Positions 31,408 to 42,132 of a stretch of 64,000 nt of DNA are shown here, one piece after another. The position numbers and the translations under genes are program-made. The number at the start of each line of letters is the position of its first letter. Position 1 is the stretch's first letter. Under the pieces are notes generated by a model. That model saw only the letters and a list, made by a program, of their open reading frames with translations, had not been told where the DNA came from and did not search any database. The stretch spans positions 297,707,072-297,771,071 of the forward strand of contig NC_057814.1 of the NCBI RefSeq assembly GCF_018294505.1, read 5' to 3'. Source of the stretch: Triticum aestivum (Eukaryota; Streptophyta; Magnoliopsida; Poales; Poaceae).

Positions 31408-33549
31408 GTGTCCGGCCCCTCTTCCGAAGACTCAACGGACCCCGTGTTAACAAGGATGCTGGCACCGGCACCGTATCAGGCGCGGGCAGGGGAGGGCAAG
31501 GTGGAGAGTGAGAAGACCCGGGGTGACCTTTGTTTCGGAGGTAAATTAGATACCGAGTCTGGAGAAATCGACATTTCCTCGCCCGAAGACGAAGGCGAAA
31601 GAGAAGCCAGTATCCCTTCTCCATCCAGGAAGAAAAGGGATGCCTCCGAAGGTTGGGAGGGGCGGTCTCCTAAGAGAGGCAAGATGCTACCATCGAGCGG
31701 CTTGGGATTGGAAGGCGGCGCCAGTGAACCGCTCCGTCTTGAGGACAAGCCCTCAACCAAACCGTAAGTGAATCCGGGGTGCCTTGATAGCGTCTCGCTT
31801 CTCTCCTATTACCGAAGAGATACATAAAATGCCCGTGTATTTTTACAGTTTGGCACAGAGTTTTTCTGGGCAATCCTCTTCTTCGGGAGATCTCCTCCAA
31901 GAGATGATGGAAAGCGAGATGCCTCCCACAACCTCCTCGCCCAATAAGGCGGACGACTCCGAAGTGTCATCTTGGAGGGTTCTTCTTGATCAACAAGCAG
32001 TGCAGGGGATGAAGGAGGAAGTACCCGAAGGTGGACCTCCAATCGTTCGGGATTCGGGGGCTGATAATGAAGGCCCCGAACTGTCTGGTTTTCAGCCAAC
32101 AATGACTCTGGAGACGGGTGAACGGGTTCCTTCAGAGGATGGTCGTGCTCCTATAGCAGCTTCCGGAGACCCGGCGGCGCCGGATATCTTGAGGGATATG
32201 CTACGAAAAGCATCTGTTTCGGGGGAACAGCGTACCTTGATGGGTACGGTGGTTGAGAAGATTCTGTCCGAGAAGAGCAGATTGAATGAAGCCTTCATGA
32301 GCCTGCTAAGAGGCTTCGAGGTTTGTAATGTAATGTTTTCAACTATATTTTATTTGCAAAGATGCACCTGTGTATAGGTAGTAGCCCCTGAGACTCGGGT
32401 TGGCTTCCCATGGGAGGCGAACGGAGGATCAAGAAGAAATACTCAAGGACTAATCTGATTAACTGGAACACAGGCTGCTTCCCCCTGGCTACTTCCCAGA
32501 CTACGGATATTGCCGAGCTGGAGCGGAAGCTTGATGTGGCAGGGGATGACATTGCGTTAATCAATATGCGTCTTGACGAGTCGCAAGGTATGTATTCGGG
32601 GCAGTCCCTTCACATACATTTTTGTGATATAAGCATGACGCTGAAGGTTATATACTGGAATATGCATGGCTGCAGATGTTGCTGCCGCCGTTGAAATTCT
32701 TCGGGCGGAGCAGGCCCGGGCCAAGGAGCAGGCCCGGTTTAGTAATGCAGCTGCCGAAAAGGCATCGGCTGAGTTAAAAGCCGAACAAGCTGCTCGGCGC
32801 CAAGACGAGGAGAAGATATCCACGATGGCGCTTGAATTAAAAAATGCTGCTAGCCGCTGTGAATTTCTTGAGAAGGAAAATGAAGCCAAAACGGCTGAAC
32901 TTGACAAGGCCTTACAAGAGGCGAGGGAAGCGCGGTCTGAATCGAGAGCAGCCCGTGAGGAGATCCGGCAAGCTGGGGAGATTGCGCCGGTAAGCCCTTT
33001 TTGCTACAGACTAAGTTCGGCGATCCGAACTATGCTCAGCTTAACCAAGCGTGGAGTACTCCGGACGAGTTTTTAGACTTGCCGAAGTGTTCTTCCGATG
33101 CAGCGCAGTTTTACCAAGTGCGAGAGGGGTATGCAACGGAGAAGCTTTTCTGGTTAGAATTTGGCGCATCAAAGCGCCCTCTGTTGCTGAATGAACAGAT
33201 GTCCCAATGGGCCGAGCTTCATAGGATATTCGGCTCTGCCATGAAGAACGTCATAATCCGGTTGTGGCCAACTGAGCCTGTTCCGAATAGCTACTTCGGC
33301 TTGGTGCAGCGGCTTGTTGATGCAGTGCCACGTATCGACGCTGTGAAGCGGTCGGTGTGCATTGAGGGTGCACGGATGGCCTTTGCCCGAGTCAAGACAT
33401 TCTGGGAGAAGATGAAGGCCATCGAGTTGCGGCGAAGAGTCCACCCCAGGGCAAGGACCGTTACCACACCAGAGTATTATTTTGAAGACGTCTTAGAGGC
33501 CGCCCGCTTAATAGAGGGTCAATGCTCGAAAAACATAATATTCGAGTGA
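31408..33549 (+). CDS. E2 antisense gene, 3' half: spliced coiled-coil protein, frame intact
   Basis: Exon blocks at about 31408-31763, 31849-32320, 32500-32587, 32676-32989 and 33010-33549 join with matching phase and no stop. Introns 31764-31848 (GTAAGT...ACAG), 32321-32499 (GTTTGT...CCAG) and 32588-32675 (GTATGT...GCAG) have plant-like sizes. The last gap, 32990-33009, has GT-AG ends but is only 20 bp, so it is probably a shrunken intron. Content: an acidic Ser/Pro linker, an Ala/Glu/Lys coiled coil (EILRAEQARAKEQ to AREEIRQAGE), and a C-terminal domain with YEV-type helices (QFYQVREGYATEKLFWLEFG, RIDAVKRSVCIEGARMAFA), ending at the TGA at 33549. Its 5' exons are broken, so the whole protein is probably not made. 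Confidence 0.65.
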
Positions 33550-34781
33550 GGTGTATGGGAATTGTAAAAGACAATTTTATAGTTAATCTATTTTATGTTT
33601 TGCTCGAAAGCTTGTGTTCCTCCTGTGCGGCCGTTTTAATATAATCTGAAAGTTTTCCAGTCGTCGGCTTCAGCCCCCTCGTAGGAAGTACGGGGGTGTT
33701 CGGAAAAGCATTTAATCACTCTTGATCCAACGTCTTGGTCCATGAAGGAGGTGATAATGCGGCGAACCAGGCAATCAGACTATAGGGCGTTAACACTTAC
33801 ACTTAGCCATAGGAGTTTTATAGGGGGGACTACGATATAGCCCCTGGTATGTGTACGGCTTATTCCAATATGGTGCGTTACATATATGACCTGAAGAAAA
33901 AGGTCCTTCGTGTGATACGGAGAGAATCGCGACAGATTCCGATAAGTCATCGAGTGGTTGACCAGCTCTCGCAGCATCATGACAGTCGGTTTTCGGCTTT
34001 CTCTACTGAGGTGCTTGACCAGATGAACCGGAAGCACAATCGCAGTAGTTCTCCCTTTACTACCCTAGCCGATAGAGCGGAACGTAAGGTAGCAAGCACA
34101 GGAGCCGGGCAACCCAACCATTGACCCAAGACATGATTCGGAGCTTATGCATAAAAGGCCAAACTCGCGACGCCGAAGTACGTTGTAAAGCTGTTCGGAC
34201 TTTGTTGGCAACTCATTTGTTCCCATACCGAGCCCCTGGCAGGTTATGCCGAGGTATATCTGTGAAACAACCATAGGAGCCATATTCATTGGCGAAAAGA
34301 CACGAATGATTAATTCGGATAATGTTTACTGGGACCTGAGCGATATGCCAATGATTACTTTATATATATAAAGACCACAACCCTGGCTATTTGACATGCC
34401 CGGGGTCGAAGGCGGAGGAAAAAGGCATATTACAGGCTCGAAATAAAGAGTGCGGTCTACAAAAAGTTATTTTGGACCTCCTGTCGCACGTCTGCGCCGC
34501 CTGTCCTCGGCGAGGGGAATCCTTGACGGAAGTAGCCCCTTAGGTGAGTGTACGGATCCGAACTCCGATAGAGTCAGTTTAGATGTTTGTCCTTTGCGTC
34601 ACCTGTTTTTAAGAGATAATGAAGAAAGAAAAAAGGAAAGTAGATAGAAAATGTTACGGGAATGCTTGCAGGTTTGGCCGTATTGTGCTTCCGCCAATGC
34701 CCATGGTATCTTGAGTGCGTAGTGATGTATGCGCGGTACAAATTTTGCGGGTACATGAGGTGGGCGGCGGAAGCCGAACTG
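33550..34781. other. E2 region without recognisable genes
   Basis: The start looks like the 3' untranslated part of the antisense gene: TA-rich, with TATAGTTAATC and TTAATATAATC. The rest is diverged and no pol domain (RT, RNase H, integrase) is seen on either strand, so E2 lost or never had pol. Short reading frames here do not overlap recognisable motifs. Confidence 0.55.
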
Positions 34782-37419
34782 CTATTTCTGCTCCGGGGTT
34801 GGTCGATACTTGGGGGGAAATTGCTTCTGACCCCCGGTATTTGGTTGGTGAACCTCTCCGTCATCCCTATTGCCTGGCGGCCTCCTCCCCTTGTGTTCGG
34901 CGTTGAGCTTGCCGGCCTGCTTGAAGACCCAACAACTTCTGTTGGTATGATTAGCTTGTTTATCGGGGTGGCCGTGAATCTGGCAGGGTCGGTCCAATAT
35001 CCTATCTAGGTTGGATGGTCCGTCTCAGTTCGCCTTGAATGGCTTTTTCCGTTGACCGGGTTTGGGATTGCTGAATCTGGCGCTGACCGCTGTGTCGCAT
35101 GATCTTTCATTATCATTGTGACCGTTGTGTTTGCTTCGTCGTGGCTTGCCATTGCCGTCTCAGATTTCGGAAGTGCCCGAGTCGTTGGCGTTGTTGCTTC
35201 TACGAGCGAGCCAGCTGTCTTCTCCTGCGCAAAAGTGGGTCATTAGAGCGGTAAGGGCTGTCATGGATTTAGGTCCTTCTTGGCCGAGGTGGCGTGCAAG
35301 CCATTCATCCCGGACACTGTGTTTGAAGGCCGCAAGGGCTTCCGCGTCCGGACAGTCGACGATTTGGTTCTTTTTAACTAAGAACCTAGTCCAGAGCTTC
35401 CTGGCTGACTCTCCGGGCTGCTGGACAATGTGACTTAAGTCATCGGCATCCGGTGGCCGGACATATGTTCCTTGGAAGTTGTCGCGAAAGGCGTCTTCCA
35501 AATCTTCCCAGCTGCCAATAGAATTTTCCGGCAGACTGTTTAACCAGTACCGAGCTGGTCCTTTGAGTTTTAGTGGTAGGTATTTGATGGCATGAAGGTC
35601 ATCTCCGCGGGCCATGTGGATATGGAGGAGGAAGTCCTCGATCCATACCGCGGGATCCGTTGTTCCGTCGTATGATTCGATATTCATGGGTTAGAACCCG
35701 TCTGGGAATTCATGCTCCATTACTTCGTCTATGAAGCAAAGAGGGTGTGCGGTGCCTCTATGTTGGGCCACACTGCGACGTACCTCCGATGGAGTCCATT
35801 TGCGGGTTTCGGCCCGGACGTGGCTAGGTTTGTCACGTCCGAATAGGTAGCCGTCGTCGCGTGTCGAGGCACGTCCTCGCGATCCGTAGATCGATCTTGC
35901 GTGTCCTGCTCTACTGTCCAAGTCCTGTCGAAGGTCGTATGTACAACCCCGAGCTATTTTATTCCTGCCTTTACAGCGAGGCGGGGCGATCTGGTGTTCG
36001 GCTTGAGTTGCCGCTTTATCCGGACCAAGTTGTGATTGGCCTGCCGCATTGTGCGATGTTGGTACTGGCTCCAGCGCCTCGTCATCGAACTGAGGTAGCA
36101 ATCTATGCTTCGGGTAGCTTTTTCCTGGGGCACTAAGGCCGTATTCTTCGGCGGCCAGGACTTCGGTCCATCTATATTGAGCAGATCTTGGTCCGCTTGA
36201 AGCTGCAACTGCTTCTTTTTCAGGCTTCTTGCAGTGGCTATTAGCCGGCGTTTGAAGCGCTCCTGATCGATTTGCTCTTCAGGCACAATGAAATCCACGT
36301 TGCCGAGGCTCTCCTCTTCCTCGGAGAGCGGAAGATAATCACTGTCCTCCGAGTCTCCGTGTATGCCCTGTTCATCAGGGCTAACTTGCCCATTTTCCTG
36401 TTCCTCCTATTCGGAGGTTACCTTGATGGGATCTTCGTTGTTTCCGGCATCGTCCGGAGTATTATTTTTTCCGGTGCCCGTATTGTAGTCTTTGGAACGA
36501 CGTGACTTAGAGCAGCGTCAAGGAAGCTGGCGCTTGGGCTGTCTCTCACGAGGTTTATCCTCAACTAGATCATCTTTGTCATCGTCACTAGTTTCTTCAG
36601 GCGTGTCCACCATATATACGTCGTAGGAAGGAGTGGCCGTCCGTCGTCAAGTGAATGGCGGGTTTTGGCCATGCCCCTTGTCAGCATCATCGTCCATAGT
36701 GACGATATCTTCGGAGCCATAGTCAAGCATGTCAGTTAAGTCCTCGACAGTGGCTGCGAAGTGGGTGGCGGGCGGGAAGCAAAATTCCCCATCATCAGCC
36801 TCTAGTTCAAACCGTACATAGTTCGGCTGTGAGTCCCCTACCAAGGACAAGTTCTTTAATGAGTTCAGCACATCGCCCAAGGGCGAGTGCTGGAAGATGT
36901 CTGCGGCGCTGAACTCGAAGATCGATAAGCGATCAAGTTCGGTATCCGCGGACTCACATGGTTCAGAACTTATACCCGGAGAAGAGTCCAGAGTTCCGGT
37001 GACACGAGTATTGCATGAGGTTAACTCCATGTGCGGCTCCAAAACCGGAGAATCTGTGGCCTCCGTGGTGGGGTTGAACCTCCAATCCTTGGATGCGACA
37101 GTGTGCTCTGGATCTAAGGCCGGAGTGGTCACACGAGCTATCACCTGGATGCAATCTGACGACAGATTTAGGTCATGTTCGTCAAGGTGACCGGGAGCAG
37201 TCGCCGCAGTCTCGAATCCAGTGAAGATCAAACCTCCATGGATGTCCGTAACGTAGTTCAAACTCCCAAATCTGACCTGATGGCAGGGGCGTAGCTATTG
37301 ATCTGCTCCAGGTGGCCAAACGAGTTGGCCCGCAGTGCGAAGCCGCCGAACACGAAGATCTGTCCGGGGAGGAAGGTTTCTCCTTGGACAGCGTCATTGT
37401 TGACGATTGAAGGGGCCAT
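34782..37419 (-). pseudogene. gag: E2 gag
   Basis: The start is at 37419 (MAPSIVNNDAVQGETFLPGQ). A frameshift near 37260 leads to TDIHGGLIFTGFETAATAPG and a long acidic region. A middle part carries ERFKRRLIATARSLKKKQ and ends FIDEVMEHEFPDGF. The Retrotrans_gag core at 35160-35687 is intact: YDGTTDPAVWIEDFLLHIH, KGPARYWLNSLPENSI, AFRDNFQGTYVRPPD and PGESARKLWTRF. A knuckle-like C-x2-H-x10-H-x4-C (CQIHGHPDKQANHTNRSC) lies at about 34935-34990. Several frameshifts separate the pieces. No protease follows. Confidence 0.8.
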
Positions 37420-37448
37420 CGAACCTTTCGTGGGACGGCACAGTGGAA

Positions 37449-37467
37449 CTCTCAATGAAAGCACCAA
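37449..37467 (-). other. E2 primer-binding site
   Basis: On the minus strand TTGGTGCTTTCATTGAGAG follows the LTR end CACCGACA. This sequence directly after the LTR fixes the sense direction of E2. Confidence 0.65.
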
Positions 37468-37947
37468 TGTCGGTGTCAAAACCGGCGGATCTCGGGTAGG
37501 GGGTCCCGAACTGTGTGTCTAAGGTCGATGGTAACAGGAGAGAGGGGACACGATGTTTACCCAGGTTCGGGCCCTCTCTATGGAGGTAATACCCTACTTC
37601 CTGCTTGATTGATCTTGATGGATATGAGTATTACAAGAGTTGATCTACCACGAGTTCGTAATGGCTAAACCCTAGAAGTCTAGCCTGTATGACTATGGTA
37701 ATGAGTATCCCCTTTTTCGGACTAAGTCCTCCGGTTTATATAGACACCGGGAGGATCTAGGGTTACACAAGGTCGGTTACAAAGAAAGGAATCTACATAT
37801 TCGGTCGCCAAGCTTGCCTTCCACGCCAAGGAGAGTCCCATCCGGACACGGGTGCATTCTTCAGTCTTCGTATCCTCACAGCCCATCAGTCCGGCCCATG
37901 GCTAACAGGCCGGACGCCCGAGGACCCCTTAATCAAGGACTCCCTCA
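37468..37947 (-). repeat. E2 5' LTR (480 bp)
   Basis: Same ends as the 3' LTR. The TATA box on the minus strand lies at 37735-37742. It is followed on the plus strand by the target duplicate CTCTT. Confidence 0.92.
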
Positions 37948-38011
37948 CTCTTACGGCTTGCAGGGCAGTCCCCAAGTCTTTGCGTGGAGGTTCAAGCGAA
38001 GGAGCGTGGGT

Positions 38012-40945
38012 TCAATTGGACATGCCGCTCGCAGTGTCGTCCTGGTCGCTCTCGTGTGCGCTGGTGGCACTGTCGCTGGCGTCGTCTTCACCATCATCAA
38101 CCACGTCGTCTTCGTCCGCCGGCACCACCACCACGTCGTCCTCAGTGGCAAAAGCCCTGACCAGAGCGTCCACATTACCATCCACCCAACGCGCCAGGTT
38201 GTCGAGGATAGCCCCGCGCACTAGGGTGATAGCGGCATTGAAGTCGAAGTGGGGGTCGAGGTTCTGGAGATGACTCAAGACGTGGGAGAACGCGCGCCCA
38301 AGGAGGCCTCGGCTCCTTTCCTCAACAAGCTCGCGGGCCGTCGCGGCCCGGTCCTCCAGGCCTGCCACGACTTCGGTGAAGAACCGGAGGTGACTGGCGT
38401 AGTCTTCTATGCGGGGATGAGGGATGCTCTCCTTGCACATGACGCCCAGTGCTCGGTTGGCCCTCACTCTAAGGGCCTGGAGCATGGGGGCGTGCAAACA
38501 CTGCAGCGTCTGCCGACGACACGCCTCCTCCTTATTCTGCTGCGCGAGGGACGCAGCGTCATCAATCTGCTGCTAAAGCGAGAGAAGATCAGCGCGAGCC
38601 TCGGCCAAGTCGGCCTGGCCAGAGGTCTGGGCCACCGCAGCGGTCCTCTCGTGCTGCTCCGCCTCGTCCAGCCGTGACATAAGGGTGGTGGTCCTGACCT
38701 CAGCTTCGGCCTCCAAGAACTTCAGCTTCAGGTCGTACTCGTTGGCAAGATCTGCACGAGCCTTCGCCACCCTTCGGTCAACCTCCTCCTGGATCTTGGC
38801 TTCGCGCATGGTCACGGCATCTTCGACCATGGCCACATGGCGCTCCCTCATCTCTAGTCGCTCAAGCTCGAGGCTGCGCTCTGAGGCCTCCAACATTAGC
38901 GCTTCCTCACGCTTCTAGATCTCCTTCTCCTCGGAAGGCGCCCCCCTCACTAACGCCAAAACAGCCCGCCGCGCCTCGATCTGCTGTTCGAGGGCAGCTT
39001 TCAAGGACTGGAGCTCCCACCTGCGCCCCTCAACGACCTCGCGGCGGCAATCAGCTTCGCTGGCCTCCTCCAAGGCTCGGGCGCTTGCCTCGCGTGAGAT
39101 CGCGAGGGATGCCTCGGCCTTCGCACTGTCGCGCTCGTGCTGAAGACGCCCGAGGTTGATGTCCACCTTCAATTGATGCCATTCGTCCGCCAGCCGAAGG
39201 CCCTCTGCCTCTAGGCGGGCGTCGACATCGACAAGCTCTTCCCCAAGCCGGCTCAACGCGCCCATCGCCTCCCGGAAGAGCTCGTGGCGGATGGCGCCGC
39301 GCCTGCGCGCAAGCTCAAACGCGCGGCCGGGTCCATCCTCCGCACGGGGAATCGTCGGGGAAGCTTGAAGTGGCTCGCCCGCTCCTAGCAGGGGGCTGGA
39401 GGCCGCCCCTCAAGAGATTTCGCAGCTCTAGCCGAAGGAACCCTGAAGAGTCATGGTCAGGAGGGGATGCAGCACCCACGAAATCACACAGAAGAGGTAC
39501 TCACTCATCTTTGGCGATGTATTTCCTTTGCTTAAACGGTGGGTAGGCACCACCATTGCAGCTTGGAGGCACCTTCCTCCTGCGGAGTGCTTCGAAGTTC
39601 AGACGAAGCTGGCCGAAGCCCTGGGCGCGCCTGCCGTCGCCTGGGGCAGCCGGCAAAGGTCGTGAGGGGCCAACCTCGGGAGCCTCAGGCTGCGTCGACC
39701 CCTCAGCCTCCGCCTCAGGAAGGCTCACCTGGGCCTCAGGGCTTCTGCCTCAGGAGCCTCGGATCGCGTCGGCCCTCCGGTCACCACCTCGAGGCAGCTC
39801 ACCCGAACATCGGGAGCCGCCACTTCGGGAGCCACGATCAACGCCGCATCCTTGGCAGCCACCTCGCCGCCATTCGGTGGTGATCGCCCCCCTGCACCCA
39901 CTTCCGGGGTGAGCGCCGAGGTGACAACAAACAAGGGAACCACAAGAACGGGGCTTTCGCGGGGCCTCTCAAGGCCGGCCGGGCGCAGTCCCTATTCGTC
40001 GAAGGGGGGCATCTGCCTCACGAAGTCCACCTTATTTGAGCAGCAGTACAAGAGGCATCCCTCCTCCGGCAGGTCGGCTGGTGCCGGGTCGCCCGTCAAG
40101 AGCTCAAGCACCGTCCGTAATGCTGCAGGAGGGAGCGCGGGCGCATGGAGCCTCATGGAGTCCCGGCTGTCGGAGAAGGTCCACATCAGTCACGAGTGAC
40201 GTCGGAGCAGAGCAATGAGGCGCCGGATGAACTCCTTCACCACCATGGGTGCCGTCACCCCAAGGTCCTTCAACCTGGCTAGCTGACACCAGACGTGGGC
40301 GAGCTGCCGATCGGCGAGCCTCGCGTGCCCCCAGCCAGAGCTCGGGATGGCCGGCACTCGTGGGAGCAGGAGCAGAGGGCTGAGCACGCCAGCATCCACG
40401 AATACCCACCGCTTTCGAAATCCATCCACAACTGGTGAGAGCTCTAAGTCAATCCCCGAGCCGGCCGTCGCCGCGACAGCCTGAAATGTCACGCACCCCA
40501 AGCGCTAGCGGGCATCTGTCAGGTGCAGCGAGAAGAAATGGCGAAGCAAAGCCACGGAAGGGGAAATGCCCACCGTTGCCTCACAGACGAAGGCGAAGAC
40601 GGCGAGGAGGATGATGGACTGGGGGTCCAGGTGCAGCGCATTGCCTTGATAATGCGAGAGCACGGTGCTGAAGAATTCGGAGAAGGTGGGAATTAGGCCA
40701 GCACAGAGGGCATGGAGATGGATGGGGATATCGGTGGCTGCCCTATCAACCACAGTGCGGGATGCGGGCCAAGCCACAGTCACCCTCCATTCATTGGAAT
40801 CTACGGCGAGTGCGGGGCGAACCTTGTCCATCGCTTCCTGTTTGAGTACCACCGACCGCTCAATGGCGGGCTCAAGGACCAGCGGCGCCTGGGCTGAGGT
40901 ATGGGTCTTCTTCTTTCCCTTCTTCTTCTTTTGGCTCGGCGCCAT
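38012..40945 (-). pseudogene. E3 antisense gene: PF04195-like plus coiled coil
   Basis: Starts MAPSQKKKKGKKKTHTSAQA at 40945. The PF04195-like part includes IPIHLHALCAGLIPTFSEFF, LHLDPQSIILLAVFAFVCEA and VALLRHFFSLHL. Then TAG at 40505-40507, followed in frame by RLGCVTFQAVAA and VDGFRKRWVFVD. More stops lie at 40190 (TGA) and 39992. A possible donor GTGAGT is near 39500. A strong coiled coil runs 39265-38575 (LEEASEADCRREVVEGRRWE; ERLEMRERHVAMVEDAVTMR) with TAG at 38915-38917 and 38573-38575. The C-terminal helical part (RIEDYASHLRFFTEVVAGLE; LVRGAILDNLARWVDGNVDA) ends in an acidic tail. The architecture is the same as the E2 antisense gene, with very diverged sequence. Confidence 0.72.
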
Positions 40946-41223
40946 GGCAGCGGAGAGGATTGGAGCCGGGTCAGGCCAGGGGAGGAAACCGATGCTTTCT
41001 GGAAGACGGAGGAGCTGTGGAAGCGCGCTGCCGGCAATGGAGGCGGGGCTGTGTTGGCAACGGCGGCCGCCTAACCTGGCGGATATCAAGGCAGCATGGG
41101 GAAGCGGAGGCACCCACGTCTCGTCAATCACCATGCGTCAATCAAGGCCACGAGAGGTTGGGGCTCGCGGCGCTCCGCACTTGCCATTTGGCTTCGCCTC
41201 GAAGCCAAGTCAGAGCGCGCCTT
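40946..41223 (+). other. E3 3' untranslated region
   Basis: Upstream region of the antisense gene. I found no TATA box. It contains the block GGAAGCGGAGGCACCCACG that is homologous to E1 at about 6856. Confidence 0.5.
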
Positions 41224-41238
41224 GGGCCCGGGGGCTAC
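41224..41238 (+). other. E3 polypurine tract
   Basis: GGGCCCGGGGGCTAC adjoins the 3' LTR. E4 has the equivalent GGGCCCGGGGGCTTC at 45649. Confidence 0.6.
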
Positions 41239-42132
41239 TGTCGTCATCCTGGGAACGGGGGTGTCCAGACTTGCCTGCCTATGGCCCACGGTGTGGCTCC
41301 ACCAACAGCCCAGTATGGCCCAGCTCCGGCAGCAACACCTCAAGACCCTCGCGAGGGGCCAAGCCTCGCAAGTCGGACGACACCAAGACCTCCCTGGGGG
41401 CGGCCTCGCTAGGCTAGCTCCCGAGGAGCGGAGATATCTATGCAGGGGGCACCTCACGAGGTTCGTGTGACGTGAGCTATGACGACCAAGGCCAGGCAGG
41501 CGCCAGTGGGCGTAGTGCACCAGTTTCCTCTTTTGTGCCAAAGAGGCAAGCGCATGCGAGGAGTCCCGAGGCGTCGGGCAAAGGTTTCCTTATCACTGCA
41601 ACGATACCAAGACCAGTAGGATGGCAGGACGGAGGTCATCGCGGAGCCCACAACAGCGTCACCACCAGAGCCTTTGGCAGGCGAAGACCACCTTTTGTCA
41701 GGATAGCTTGTACTCGTTGTCTCCCTTCAAAATTGGCCGTTGTAGGATCCCTTCCCACCTACATTTGGGAAGAGGACTAGGGCCTCTATAAATAGGACTA
41801 GCCACCACCATAGGAGGCAACTCATCTTGGATTGGATCCATTCCATCCTCACACCCACCAGCTCATCGAGCTCAAGAACACCTCTCCTCCGGAGGCAGTT
41901 CACCCACTGTACCAGTTCATCCTCAGCCCTCGAGGCAATCCACCACCACACTGGAGTAGGGTATTACACCATGCGGTGGCCCGAACCAGTATAAACCTCT
42001 GTGTCTCGTGTTCTTTGGGTTCATCGAGCTAGGCCATGGAATCGTTGGGTAGGCAGGCTGGGGAGAAAGAGTCCTTCGTGCGCACCCCAGAGTACGAACC
42101 TCTCAAGGGTCTGCGGAACCCAGAATCCGACA
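41239..42132 (+). repeat. E3 3' LTR (894 bp)
   Basis: Starts TGTCGTCATCCTGGGAACGG and ends CAGAATCCGACA. The TATA box is at 41787-41793. Most differences from the 5' LTR are transitions. Confidence 0.92.

Larger units (their letters stand above)
29414..37947 (-). mobile_element. E2: complete non-autonomous Gypsy element with antisense gene
   Basis: The 480-bp LTRs (TGAGGGAGTCC...CACCGACA on the minus strand) are flanked by CTCTT (29409-29413 and 37948-37952). The sense strand is minus: primer-binding site, gag, then no pol, then an antisense gene, then the 3' LTR. This LTR is very common in wheat, and I associate it tentatively with the Fatima group. LTRs differ at about 25 of 480 sites (5%), so E2 is younger than its host E3. 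The locus shows three nested levels: E2 in E3 in E4. Confidence 0.9.
26468..42132 (+). mobile_element. E3: non-autonomous Tat-like Gypsy element, host of E2
   Basis: The LTRs are 894 bp each. The target duplication is ACAAC (26463-26467) and ACAGC (42133-42137), one mismatch; the E4 reading across the site (RAEN-SMADHLSK) supports ACAGC as the original. Without E2 the element is about 7.1 kb. It has only a gag N-terminal remnant in sense and a long antisense PF04195-like gene. Its LTR, primer-binding site and 3' end resemble E1, so both belong to one family or to sister families. LTRs differ at about 66 of 894 sites by hand (7%). Confidence 0.9.
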
